In this document: positions 23,004-35,461 of the stretch, piece by piece
How positions within the stretch are numbered: the stretch's first letter is position 1
Layout of the letters: each line of letters begins with the position of its first letter
Source of the DNA: Doryteuthis pealeii
Taxonomy: Eukaryota; Mollusca; Cephalopoda; Myopsida; Loliginidae
Reading direction: 5' to 3'
Length of the DNA: 64,000 nucleotides
Assembly: GCA_023376005.1 (NCBI GenBank)
Contig: CM042176.1
Span: forward strand, 12,580,694 to 12,644,693
Notes under the pieces: generated by a model
What the model was told of the DNA's origin: nothing
Seen by the model: the letters and a program-made list of their open reading frames with translations, nothing else
Database searches by the model: none
Position numbers and translations under genes: made by a program

Positions 23004-23819
23004 GTAAGCAGGCATTATATTTTCCTTATTTTATCAGCTTCTCTTGTGGATTTTTTTTTTTTTTGTAGTGAGAGAATGACTTACCTTCTAATAAGAATGT
23101 TCTCTGGGGGTAAGGGGCTCAGTTAAGTCTGACGCAATTACTCTCCCAACAATGCTGCACTCTTCTCACCAACACTATCAAAATATCTTGTCTATCGTCC
23201 ACTCTTCATCACAGCCAAAATGCTACTGCAAGCTTTCTCCTGGTTTGTGAGGGCTAGTCAATAAATACACAATTACAGTGTTCATCCCTGGCTCGTTACT
23301 TTGACCTGCCATGCCACACTAATCAGCACGCGTCAATCCTTCCCATCCGGGCTACTCTGGATAGTTTAGCAATTCCTATGCGTCAGGCCACGACTCACGA
23401 TCAGGAGAATGCGAGTTCAATCTCCCCACTCGCCTCTGATCTCATTCTGCATGCCAAACACAGTCGTGCATGCTTCGAACTACTATGTTCGTGGTTTCTC
23501 TCGCCACAGAGCTCAAAGTGGGCGCAAACATGTCAGCGTGCAAAAATGAGTGAAGGGCCTGAAAAAGAAAGAAAATATGGCTGCCTTAACACCTTAATTT
23601 AAGAAAACCGCGATCTTGGAGCCAGGAACATTGTCGAGAATGGTTAGCATGTATGCAAAATTTTTGAGATCAGGCCATGCATAAAAACCCGGTGTGAAAA
23701 TAAAAGATGAGAGACACTTTGGAGCGTGGTTGAGGAGTATTGATATTCCTGCAAGTGGAAAGACTTTGTCGTCAGACTTTTGAAGTTGGGAAAACAATTA
23801 TTCTGATCAGTTTCTCTGA

Positions 23820-24780
23820 ATTTTTTAGATGAGGTTTAATAATTTGGATTATTTGGGCTATTGTCCTTATTTTTATTGTTATTACGCACCATTTTGGCTG
23901 ATGTGCCCTCCAGCCTTCTTTTAGATAATTCTTGTTGGACTCGCAAACATCTAGAACTTGAGAACCTTCTTTTTGTAATCAGGAGCCCTCACAGAATTTT
24001 GAACCCAACCCTTTATTCAATCCATGGGGGTATACTGTTCTCAGTCCGCTAACCATGACTGGGTACATTGTTAAGCAGTGTTAATTATATTCTATGTTAC
24101 TGTCGCCCTTGACCAAAATTGAACCTGTAGCCTAGAGATAGAGGGAACACAATAACATCTTATTGGATAGAGCAAGTTTTCAGCTTATAAAGTACTATTT
24201 TTTCAAACTGGCTATTGCAATTTCAACAGCAATTATTAAAGCCTGCATACCACTACCATGAGAGAATTACCTTTAAAGTAATGTCATGGAAACTACAAGA
24301 GATAGAGGGAACACAAATACATCTATTGGATAGAGCAAGAGTTAATACTGTAGTTTGAAGAAAACAGTGTCAGCCTAAAAGAAGACTTTTTGGATTATTT
24401 GGACTATTGTCCTCATCTTTATTGTTATCTGTACAATGTTTCAGCCGATGTGCCCTCTGTCCTTCTTCAGGTATTTCTTGTCAGACTCTGGAACCTTCTT
24501 GTCATAATCAGGAGCCTTCATGGAATTCTGGACCCAACCCTTTATTCACTACATGGGGGTATACTGTTCTCATTCCGCTAACCATAACTGGGTACAATTG
24601 TTAAGCGGTGTTAATTATTATTCTATGTTACTGTTGCCCTAGAGATAACTGTTACTTAGAAACTGCACAGAAACATTGTGCAGGTAACAATGAAGATGAG
24701 GAAAATAGTCTGGATAATCCAAATAATACATATTCTGACCAGTTTAGCAAATATTAGTTTGTTTAGTGTTATTTGGATTA
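23820..24780. repeat. Penelope-terminus-like repeats with duplicated blocks
   Basis: Three related blocks contain GTCCTCATCTTTATTGTTATC, TGATGTGCCCTC(T)-CCTTCTT, ATTTCTTGT-GGACTC and CCCTTTATTCA-TACATGGGGGTATACTG. They occur at about 23,850-24,130, 24,390-24,690 and 25,210-25,560. The reverse strand carries CTGAAGA...CTGAAACATTGTACAG, reminiscent of a hammerhead core, but a convincing stem I is missing. Confidence 0.55.
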
Positions 24781-25240
24781 TTCAGACTATTGTCCTCATC
24801 TTCATTGTTAAGATACTATTTCTCTGAATTTTTGAGATGAGGCTTGATAATTAGTATTATTGGATTATTCAGACTATTGTCCTCATCTTCATTGTTAAGA
24901 TACTATTTCTCTGAATTTTTGAGATGAGACTTGATAATTAGTATTATTTGGATTATTCAGACTATTTGTCTCATCTTCATTGTTAAGATACTATTTCTCT
25001 GAATTTTTGAGATGAGGCTTGATAATTAGTATTATTTGGATTATCAGACTATTGTCCTCATCTTCATTGTTAAGATACTATTTCTCTCTGAATTTTTGAG
25101 ATGAGGCTTGATAATTAGTATTATTTGGATTATTCAGACTATTGTCCTCATCTTTATTGTTAAGATACTATTTCTCTGAATTTTTGAGATGAGGCTTGAT
25201 AATTAGTATTATTTGGATTATTCAGACTATTGTCCTCATC
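24770..25240. repeat. Tandem array, 86-88 bp unit
   Basis: Five to six nearly identical units of TTTCTCTGAATTTTTGAGAT, GAGGCTTGATAATTAGTATT, ATTTGGATTATTCAGACTAT and TGTCCTCATCTTCATTGTTA. Mirror 32,180-32,560, where copies show many single-base losses. Confidence 0.93.
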
Positions 25241-25921
25241 TTCATTGTTATCTGTACAACGTTTCAGTCGATGTGCCCTCTGGCCTTCAGGTATTTCTTG
25301 TTGGACTCTGGAACCATCTTGGACTCAGGAACCTTCTTGTCGTAATCGGGGGACCTTTTTGTCATAATCGGAAGCCATCACGGAAATTTGAACCTAACCC
25401 TTTATTCAGTCAACGGGGGTATCCTGTTCATTTCGCTAACCATAGCTGGGGTACAGGTGTTAAGCTATGTTAATTATTATTCTATGTTACTGCTGCCACT
25501 GACCAGGATTGAACCTGCAGTCTAGAGATAACTGTCACTTAGAACTGTCTTAACCTAACTCCTTTATCCACAAGGCTGTGTGTCAAATTGGACAAGAAGG
25601 TTCCCGAGTCCGACAAGAAATACCTGAAGAAGACTGGAGGGTATATCGGCCAAAACGTTGTACAGATAATAATAAAGATGAGGACAATAGTACGAATAAT
25701 CCAACTAATACTAATTATCAAGCCTCATCTCAAAATTTCAGAGAATTAGTTTATTGTTGTTTATTTAATCTTTTTTAAGCCTATGATCTATTATTGTAAA
25801 AGTCATATGTACGAAAAGTTTTCTCTTGACATTTGTTGTTTAAACTCATCTATTAATTTTTTAAATCCAAATTGAGCATCATCTTATAAGCCCATGCATC
25901 TAATAAGCTGTTAAATGCGTA

Positions 25922-25929
<8 letters not shown>

Positions 25930-25972
<43 letters not shown>

Positions 25973-26110
25973 GAAAAACCAAAGTATTCAGAGGATAATT
26001 TTATTATTGTTAGAAGTATCACCCAATCTTAAACGTTTTGGTTTTTACATTAAACCCTCATCAAGGCATTGTTGATATGTGATGTTGTAACTTCTGAATA
26101 ATGTTCAGTA
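25930..26110 (-). repeat. (TA)n run plus degenerate hammerhead-like terminus
   Basis: A TA run is followed, on the minus strand, by CTTGATGAGGGTTTAATG...AAACCAAAACGTTTAAG. Stem II GGTTT/AAACC is good, but the core reads TTGATGA and AAAA instead of CTGANGA and GAAA. Mirror at 31,385-31,500 (plus). Confidence 0.45.
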
Positions 26111-26304
26111 TAAATATAGAAAGAGAAGAGACAAAACTTTTGTAGCTGTTAGAAGCTTTCTATTTCAAAATAATGTGACATAATTTTTGTCCAAAATTAT
26201 CTGGGGGGAAAAAAAAAAAAGGAATATATGTATATTTATTTGTTCAAAATTTGCTCATGTCATTATTCTTACTTATATATGTATTATTTTTTTTCTCTCT
26301 TCAG

Positions 26305-26398
26305 GAAGGGTTGTACTGCCATCCCGAACAACAGAAGAGGAAGATGACAGACTCGCGCATATTTGCATCTTGTGAACATCTCAGGAATAAAATAGAAG
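26305..26398 (+). pseudogene. RNF123 exon L, mirrored and frameshifted
   Basis: Copy of 31,056-31,149, same length. GGGG has become GGG, GCAT has gained a CG, and TTTT has become TTT, so the middle is out of frame. Acceptor TCTTCAG and donor GTAATA are intact. Confidence 0.92.
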
Positions 26399-27069
26399 GT
26401 AATAAACATTTCCTATTTCTTTTTCTAAATGAATAAACCAGTGGATTTTTTGTTTTGTTTTATTCTCCAATGTATTAAAATCAATCCTACGAATGATTTT
26501 ATATAGAAATCAATTAAAATATAATTAAGATAAGTGTGATATTTTTATATGCATTCTTATCTAATTTTGTTAATGTTTCTAATTTAATATATTTCATTAC
26601 ATTAATATGATTAAAATAAGTAATCTTTTTGTATGTGATTATTATTATTATTTTTATGTCCCCATCTATATTGTTATCTGTACAATGTTTCAGCTGATGT
26701 GCCCTCCTACAAATTATCAAGCCTCATCTCAATAAACTGCCTGCATCCGTTGTAGGCTGCTGAAACACTGCATATTTCAAAGCCTCCATGCTTCCTGTAA
26801 TCTGCCAACACTATACCTGATACGCCCCTCCACACACTTATGCACGCACGGGCACACATACATGTATATTATTACTGTACGCTATTCATGTTCCTGACAC
26901 TAATACATTATTCTATGTACTAGACATGAAACTTTGATGAGTTATGGTACACCTGAGCACTGTACACAATGAATTTCATTATTATCAAATTCAGATAAAT
27001 ACTTTTTGTATGTGTTCTTACTTAATTTCTCTAATCTTTCTAATTTAATATATTTCATTACATTAAAAC

Positions 27070-27107
27070 TTAAATACTTACACCCGGAGGGTGCATATCC
27101 TTGCTAG
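27070..27107 (+). mobile_element. Helitron 3' terminus
   Basis: The hairpin CACCCGGAGGGTG (27,081-27,093) is followed ten bases later by CTAG and then T, the canonical Helitron 3' end. The 5' end was not located. Mirror at 30,347-30,373 (minus). Confidence 0.6.
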
Positions 27108-27127
27108 TTTTAGTAACATGCTAGTTT

Positions 27128-27437
27128 GTGAAGAATAATTAAAGTTCCAATTACCGTCGAACTGGGAAGACAAGGCAACAAACGGTTGTAACTTAGATAC
27201 AAACCCGAATAGTCACAAAGTCTACTGCAGAATGACAGGATATATATAAGACTCCACAATGTCATTCAAATAAAGCAGTCAAGCAGCCAATCAGAACTCA
27301 AGGAATGGAATGACCCAAATCACCCAAATTCATGAATGGGTCATTCTTGATTTCTATATATACCAACTGTCTTGGACACTGCTTAAGTTGTACTTAGTTA
27401 GTTGCTGTTATTCAAACCAACAGTAGACTTACTGACT
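27128..27437 (-). repeat. Dispersed repeat family G, LTR-like
   Basis: A 310-bp unit found again at 28,340-28,640 and mirrored at 28,818-29,107 and 30,018-30,331. It contains AGCCAATCAGAAC (CCAAT-box-like) and TATATATAAG / TATATATAG (TATA-like). It could be a solo LTR; no coding part recognised. Confidence 0.6.
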
Positions 27438-27640
27438 CCAATAGTTTGCAGTGCATATATCATGTGACCGTGTGCATCCAAGATGGATGCTCTAATTACT
27501 GAACTAAACTAACCCTGGTCAAACAATCTCAGTATTTTTTAGAGTAACAATAATGGGAAAACTAAATGCCCGAGTTTTAATTTTCTTTGATGACTTTTTA
27601 TTGCAAACTTAACATGATCGATTTTTGTTTCTTTTTGCAG

Positions 27641-27702
27641 AAATAGAAAATCTACAAATAGAGATGCTAAAAGTTTTATTAATACATAACGATGAGAGAG
27701 AC
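27641..27702 (+). pseudogene. RNF123 exon M, mirrored but intact
   Basis: Identical in sequence and splice sites to 29,752-29,813. In this orientation it follows broken exon L and leads into the apex of the palindrome. Confidence 0.92.
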
Positions 27703-27764
27703 GTAAGTATAAGACTTAAACATTATCATATCTATCATCTATCTATCTATCTGTACATATTGAA

Positions 27765-28345
27765 GACGCCCTGTCGGCTGGGGCGTCAGAATGCACCTCT
27801 GCAGAGAGGTAAGACTCCCCCAATGGGGCCACCTGTTGGCCGTGGGTGGCGACCCGTGATGCTTAAGGATAGAGCCCAGGTGGATGAGCAGTTCATGACA
27901 TGCAATACTCCACTTTGGCCCTATCTTGGGCTAGACGGGCAGTCGGAGAGGCCCCATCCGATCAATCGGCTGGTCACATCAAGCCCTAGCACCTATATGA
28001 TTTTCCCAACCCTATTGCCCTTATGGCAAGCCCCAACCCCTTTTTATCATATGGGTGCTAGAAGGCGGTGGCTGCGGGTCTACATGTCCTGGGAATGACA
28101 TTAAACTCTATCTGATGGTGAGGTTCTAGTTTTGGAGGTTTGGGGAATGTGGAGCACCCCTTCATCACCATTGCTCCCTGGTCCACTCTGACCCGGAGTG
28201 GTAGTACCTGTTAGGGTCCCATCTATGGGTTAAATAGAAAAACATGAGTTTATAAACAAAATTGTATTATCCATTAAGAATTGATTTATTTCAAAACTTT
28301 ATCGTCATTAAATAACCCACTGAGGAGTAAAACAAACCAAACATA
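27765..28345 (-). repeat. Dispersed repeat family C
   Basis: Near-complete mirror of 29,110-29,690. It holds open frames of up to 157 codons in the right arm as well; these look incidental because other genomic copies are not open. Confidence 0.85.
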
Positions 28346-28692
28346 TTGAAGAATAATCAAAGTTCCAATTACTGTCGAATTGGGAAGACATGGCAACAAA
28401 CGGTTGTAACCCAATACAAACTCGAATAGTCGCAAAGTCTACTGCACAATTACAGGGTATTTATAAAACTACACAATATCATTCAAATCAAGCAGCCAAT
28501 CAGAACTTAAAGAATGGAATCACCCAAATTCATGAATGGATCATTCTTGATTTCTATATATACCAACTGTCTTGGACACTGCTTCAATTGTACTTAGTTA
28601 GATGCTGTTGTTCAAACCAACATAGACTAACTGACCTCAATACATATATAAAGGGCAGTTGTGTGTTTATGTATGTCCGGAGGAAACTTCGA

Positions 28693-28759
28693 AAATAAAA
28701 CAATTAATGACAAAGTAAATATATATATATAATAAAATATCACAGGGCTTGGTTTTTTT
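28693..28759. other. Apex spacer of the giant inverted repeat
   Basis: About 67 bp between CTTCG (end of left arm) and CGAAG (start of right arm). It reads AATAAAACAATTAATGACAA, a TA run and ATATCACAGGGCTTGG, the expected continuation of the Helitron 5' sequence that forms the inner end of both arms. The fold-back point therefore lies inside a Helitron-type element. Confidence 0.85.
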
Positions 28760-29109
28760 CGAAGTTTCCTCCGGACATACAATAAAACACATACTGCCCT
28801 TTATATAATTATTAGGTCAGTTGATCTACTGTTTGGTTTGAACAACAGCATCTAACTAAGTACAATTGAAGCAGTGTCCAAGACAGTTGGTATATATAGA
28901 AATCAAGAATGATCCATTCATGAATTTGGGTGATTCCATTCTTTAAGTTCTGATTGGCTGCTTGATTTGAATGATATTGTGTAGTTTTATAAATACCCTG
29001 TAATTGTGCAGTAGACTTTGCGACTATTCGAGTTTGTATTGGGTTTACAACCGTTTGTTGCCATGTCTTCCCAATTCGACATAATTGGAACTTTGATTAT
29101 TCTTTCAAT

Positions 29110-29690
29110 ATGTTTGGTTTGTTTTACTCCTCAGTGGGTTTTTTTAATGACGATAAAGTTTTGAAATAAATCAATTCTTAATGGATAATACAATTTTGTT
29201 TATAAACTCATGTTTTTCTATTTAACCCATAGATGGGACCCTAACAGGTACTACCACTCCGGGTCAGAGTGGACCAGGGAGCAATGGTGATGAAGGGGTG
29301 CTCCACATTCCCCAAACCTCCAAAACTAGAACCTCACCATCAGATAGAGTTTAACTCATTCCCAGGACATGTAGACCCGCAGCCACGCCTTCTAGCACCC
29401 ATATGATAAAAAGGGGTTGGGGCTTGCCATAAGGGCAATAGGGTTGGGAAAATCATATAGGTGCTAGGGCTTGATGTGACCAGCCGATTGATCGGATGGG
29501 GCCTCTCCGACTGCCCGTCTAGCCCAAGATAGGGCCAAAGTGGAGTATTGCATGTCATGAACTGCTCATCCACCTGGGCTCTATCCTTAAGCATCACGGG
29601 TCGCCACCCACGGCCAACAGGTGGCCCCATTGGGGGAGTCTTACCTCTCTGCAGAGGTGCATTCTGACGCCCCAGCCGACAGGGCGATCT
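29110..29690 (+). repeat. Dispersed repeat family C
   Basis: A complete copy: TTTGGTTTGTTTTACTCC, CTCAGTGGGTTTT, GATAAAGTTTTGAAATAAAT, CCATAGATGGGACCCTAACA, CCACTCCGGGTCAGAGTGGA, ATGAAGGGGTGCTCCACA, CATATAGGTGCTAGGGCTTG, CTGGGCTCTATCCTTAAGCA, CAACAGGTGGCCCCATTGGG and CCAGCCGACAGGG. Internal in the last RNF123 intron seen here. Confidence 0.9.
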
Positions 29691-29751
29691 TCAATATGTA
29701 CAGATAGATAGATAGATGATAGATATGATAATGTTTAAGTCTTATACTTAC

Positions 29752-29813
29752 GTCTCTCTCATCGTTATGTATTAATAAAACTTTTAGCATCTCTATTTGT
29801 AGATTTTCTATTT
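29752..29813 (-). CDS. RNF123 exon M
   Basis: 62 nt, acceptor TTTTTGCAG, donor GTAAGT. Encodes [20 protein letters not shown], aligning with the human segment around VEELQVQILKLLLDN. Last exon before the palindrome apex. Confidence 0.92.
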
Positions 29814-32800
29814 CTGCAAAAAGAAACAAAAATCGATCATGTTAAGTTTGCAATAAAAAGTCATCAAAGAAAATTAAAACTCGGGCATTTAGTTTTCCTA
29901 TTATTGTTACTCAAGAAAATACTGAGATTGTTTGACCAGGGTTGGTTTATTTCAGTAAGCAGAGCATCCATCTTGGATTCACAAGGTCACATGATATATG
30001 CACTGAAAACTATTGGAGTCAGTTAGTCTACTGTTGGTTTGAATAACAGCAACTAACTAAGTACAACTTAAGCAGTGTCCAAGACACTTGGTATATATAG
30101 AAATCAAGAATGACCCATTCATGAATTTGGGTGATTTGGGTCATTCCATTCCTTGAGTTCTGATTGGCTGCTTGACTGCTTTATTTGAATGACATTGTGG
30201 AGTCTTATATATATCCTGTCATTCTGCAGTAGACTTTGTGACTATTCGGGTTTGTATCTAAGTTACAACCGTTTGTTGCCTTGTCTTCCCAGTTCGACGG
30301 TAATTGGAACTTTAATTATTCTTCACAAACTAGCATGTTACTAAAACTAGCAAGGATATGCACCCTCCGGGTGTAAGTATTTAAGTTTTAATGTAATGAA
30401 ATATATTAAATTAGAAAGATTAGAGAAATTAAGTAAGAACACATACAAAAAGTATTTATCTGAATTTGATAATAATGAAATTCATTGTGTACAGTGCTCA
30501 GGTGTACCATAACTCATCAAAGTTTCATGTCTAGTACATAGAATAATGTATTAGTGTCAGGAACATGAATAGCGTACAGTAATAATATACAGGTATGTGT
30601 GCCCGTGCGTGCATAAGTGTGTGGAGGGGCGTATCAGGTATAGTGTTGGCAGATTACAGGAAGCATGGAGGCTTTGAAATATGCAGTGTTTCAGCAGCCT
30701 ACAATGGATGCAGGCAGTTTATTGAGATGAGGCTTGATAATTTGTAGGAGGGCACATCAGCTGAAACATTGTACAGATAACAATATAGATGGGGACATAA
30801 AAATAATAATAATAATCACATACAAAAAGATTACTTATTTTAATCATATTAATGTAATGAAATATATTAAATTAGAAACATTAACAAAATTAGATAAGAA
30901 TGCATATAAAAATATCACACTTATCTTAATTATATTTTAATTGATTTCTATATAAAATCATTCGTAGGATTGATTTTAATACATTGGAGAATAAAACAAA
31001 ACAAAAAATCCACTGGTTTATTCATTTAGAAAAAGAAATAGGAAATGTTTATTACCTTCTATTTTATTCCTGAGATGTTCACAAGATGCAAAATATGCGA
31101 GTCTGTCATCTTCCTCTTCTGTTGTTCGGGATGGCAGTACAACCCCTTCCTGAAGAGAGAAAAAAATAATATATATAAGTAAGAATAATGACATGAGCAA
31201 AATTTTGAACAAATAAATATACATATATTCCTTTTTTTTTTTTCCCCCAGATAATTTTGGACAAAAATTATGTCACATTATTTTGAAATAGAAAGCTTCT
31301 AACAGCTACAAAAGTTTTGTCTCTTCTCTTTCTATATTTATACTGAACATTATTCAGAAGTTACAACATCACATATCAACAATGCCTTGATGAGGGTTTA
31401 ATGTAAAAACCAAAACGTTTAAGATTGGGTGATACTTCTAACAATAATAAAATTATCCTCTGAATACTTTGGTTTTTCATATTTTATAAATATATATATA
31501 TATATATATAATATATATACACACACATACGCATTTAACAGCTTATTAGATGCATGGGCTTATAAGATGATGCTCAATTTGGATTTAAAAATTAATAGAT
31601 GAGTTTAAACAACAAATGTCAAGAGAAAACTTTTCGTACATATGACTTTTACAATAATAGATAATAGGCTTAAAAAAGATTAAATAAACAACAATAAACT
31701 AATTCTCTGAATTTTGAGATGAGGCTTGATAATTAGTATTATTGGATTATTCGTACTATTGTCCTCATCTTTATTGTTATCTGTACAACGTTTTGGCCGA
31801 TGTTCTTCAGGTATTTCTTGTCGGACTCGGGAAACTTCTTGTCCAATTTGACACACAGCCTTGTGGATAAAGGAGTTAGGTTAAGACAGTTCTAAGTGAC
31901 AGTTATCTCTAGACTGAAGGTTCAATCCCGGTCAGTGGCAGCAGTAACATAGAATAATAATTAACATAGCTTAACACCTGTACCCCAGCTATGGTTAGCG
32001 AAATGAGAACAGGATACCCCGTTGACTGAATAAAGGGTTAGGTTCAAAGTTCCGTGATGGCTTCCGATTATGACAAAAAGGTCCCCCGATTACGACAAGA
32101 AGGTTCCTGAGTCCAAGATGGTTCCAGAGTCCACAAGAAATACCTGAAGGCCAGAGGGCACATCGACTGAAACGTTGTACAGATAACAACAAGATGAGAC
32201 AATAGTTGAATAATCCAAATAATACTAATTATCAATCATCTCAAAAATTCAGAGAATAGTATCTTACAATAAGATGAGGACAATAGTCTGAATAATCCAA
32301 ATAATACTAATTATCAAGCCTCATTCAAAAATTCAGAGAATAGTTATCTTAACAATGAAGATGAGGACAATAGTCTGAATAATCCAAATAATACTAATTA
32401 TCAAGTCCTCATCTCAAAAATCAGAGAAAATAGTATTTAAACATGAAGATGAGGACAATAGTCTGAATAATCCAAATAATACTAATTATCAAGTCTCTCA
32501 AAAATTCAAGGAATAGTATCTAACAATGAAGATAGGACAATAGTCTGAATAATCCAAATACACAAACAAACTAATATTTGCTAAACTGGTCAGAATATGT
32601 ATTATTTGGATTATCCAGACTATTTTCCTCATCTTCTTGTTACCTGCACAATGTTTCTGTGCATTTCTAAGTAACAGTTATCTTAGGGCAACAGTAACAT
32701 AGAATAATAATTAACACGCTTACAATTGTACCCAGTTATGGTTAGCGGAATGAGAACAGTATACCCCATGTAGTGAATAAGGGTTGGGTCCAGAATTCCA

Positions 32801-34817
32801 TGAAGGCTCTGATTATGACAAGAAGGTTCCAGAGTCTGACAAGAAACCTGAAGAAGGACAGAGGGCACATCGGCTGAACATTGTACAGATAACATAAAGA
32901 TGGGACAATAGTCCAATAATCCAAAAGTCTTCTTTAGGCTGACACTGTTTTAAAACTACAGTATTAACTCTTGCTCTATCCAATAGATGTTATTGTGTTC
33001 CTCTATCTCTGTAGTTTCCCATGACATTACTTTAAAGGTAATTCTCTCATGGTAGTGGTAATGCAGGCTTTTATAATTGCTGTTGAAATTGCAATACCAG
33101 TTTGAAAATAGTACTTTATAGCTGAAACTTGCTCTAAATAGATGTTTATTGTGTTCCCTCTATCTCTAGGCTACAGGTTCAATTTTGGTCAAGGGCGACA
33201 GTAACATAGAATAATAATTAACACTGCTTAACATTGTACCCAGTCATGGTTAGCGGACTGAGAACAGTATACCCCCATGGATTGAATAAAGGGTTGGGTT
33301 CAAAATTCTGTGAGGGCTCCTGATTACAAAAAGAAGGTTCTCAAGTTCTAGAATGTTTGCGAGTCCAACAAGAATTATCTAAAGAAGGCTGGAGGGCACA
33401 TCAGCCAAAATGGTTGCGTAATAACAATAAAAATAAGGACAATAGCCCAAATAATCCAAATTATTAAACCTCATCTAAAAAATTCAGAGAAACTGATCAG
33501 AATAATTGTTTTCCCAACTTCAAAAGTCTGACGACAAAGTCTTTCCACTTGCAGGAATATCAATACTCCTCAACCACGCTCCAAAGTGTCTCTCATCTTT
33601 TTATTTTCACACCGGGTGTTTTATGCATGGCCTGATCTCAAAAAATTTTGCATACATGCTAACCATTCTCGACAATGTTCCTGGCTCCAAGATCGCGTTT
33701 TCTTAAATTAAGGTGTTAAGGCAGCCATATTTTCTTTCTTTTTCAGGCCCTTCACTCATTTTTGCACGCTGACATGTTTGCGCCCACTTTGAGCTCTGTG
33801 GCGAGAGAAACCACGAACATAGTAGTTCGAAGCATGCACGACTGTGTTTGGCATGCAGAATGAGATCAGAGGCGAGTGGGGAGATTGAACTCGCATTCTC
33901 CTGATCGTGAGTCGTGGCCTGACGCATAGGAATTGCTAAACTATCCAGAGTAGCCCGGATGGGAAGGATTGACGCGTGCTGATTAGTGTGGCATGGCAGG
34001 TCAAAGTAACGAGCCAGGATGAACACTGTAATTGTGTATTTATTGACTAGCCCTCACAAACCAGGAGAAAGCTTGCAGTAGCATTTTGGCTGTGATGAAG
34101 AGTGGACGATAGACAAGATATTTTGATAGTGTTGGTGAGAAGAGTGCAGCATTGTTGGGAGAGTAATTGCGTCAGACTTAACTGAGCCCCTTACCCCCAG
34201 AGAACATTCTTATTAGAAGGTAAGTCATTTCTCTCACTACAAAAAAAAAAAAAATCCACAAGAGAAGCTGATAAAATAAGAAAATATAATGCCTGCTTAC
34301 CTCTCCAATTCTGGGCCACCATACCCTTGGTACAATCTCAAATAAACCCTTGTCATCAGGTGGCTTGATATGCAAAAAGACAGGGAACTTGATTTTGTCA
34401 AATGTATGTCAATTAAGGAAAAGATAAATACAATGATGGAAAAATCTTTTTTTTTTTAAAAAGCAGTAAATTCAAGGGGAGATAATCAATCCTGAAATAC
34501 TTTTAAAACTTTTAACTGAGCAGCAATAAAATTTATAGACCATATGATCTTTAGGCACCCCTTTTTGATCTCGATTCAGAAGGACATGTTTTTCATTTAC
34601 ACCGTCAATATCTGGTTGTTTGTTAACAGACGATTTTTAGAGGTTTTTTTTAAATTATAAAACTAATCCCTAACCTTAACCCCTAACAAACAACTGGATA
34701 ATGGTGGTATAAATGAAAAACATATCCTTCTGAATCGAGATCAAAAAGGGGTGCCTAAAGGTCATATGGTCCAAATTTTAAATATTATTTGTGGATTGTC
34801 ACATGTACACTTGACAT

Positions 34818-34864
<47 letters not shown>

Positions 34865-35095
34865 CTATTTATTCATTATAATGTACAATACATTTAAGGT
34901 GCAAATGTTACCATTGGTTTCCAAGCAGCATGTTAGCAACTTTTCTTCAAGACAACACACCTGTTAAGAAATGCAGGGAATATCAATTCATTTATATACG
35001 TGTGTATTTTTTTGTGAGACGAATATTTGTATTTCTCCCTGTTATGGTAAAAATAGTGCATATATGTTTACATACACGCACAGCCTTGTGTGCCT

Positions 35096-35156
<61 letters not shown>

Positions 35157-35420
35157 AAGTTAAGTAAACAAACAAATGTGTTTATGTTTTTATATGGCTG
35201 ACAATTTTTGGAGGATATGTGCTTAATTGAAGTCATACCTAATTTTCAAAATTAATTAGTTAATAATTAATGAATTTAGGCGGGCATATATGTTCAAATG
35301 TAAGGCTAAATGAATCGAGAAAATGTCAGTCCCTGAATGTACATTTCGACTTATTAGGTCTCATCAGCAAGGTTATAGACATGGGAGACTGCTCCGTGTG
35401 TGACTTGAAACCTCGACTGT

Positions 35421-35461
<41 letters not shown>

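Larger units (their letters stand above)
13157..28692 (+). repeat. Giant inverted repeat, left arm
   Basis: The sequence is the reverse complement of 28,760-43,832 along its whole length. It starts at TGGAGCACCCCTTCATCA (complement of the end of the right arm) and finishes at GTCCGGAGGAAACTTCG. All repeats and seven RNF123 exons are mirrored. The arm is about 460 bp longer than its partner because of many small insertions and a few larger length differences in simple repeats. Five of the seven exon copies carry frame-shifting indels or stops, unlike the right arm. Confidence 0.96.

Noticed and set aside
27625..28098. 157-codon open frame
   Set aside because: It fuses real exon M with repeat C sequence; other repeat C copies are not open and no family is recognisable.
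34387..34418. AG acceptor (AAATCAAG) for exon K
   Set aside because: It gives a frame but leaves exon J in the wrong phase and removes conserved residues; the AC acceptor after a U12 branch site fits both.
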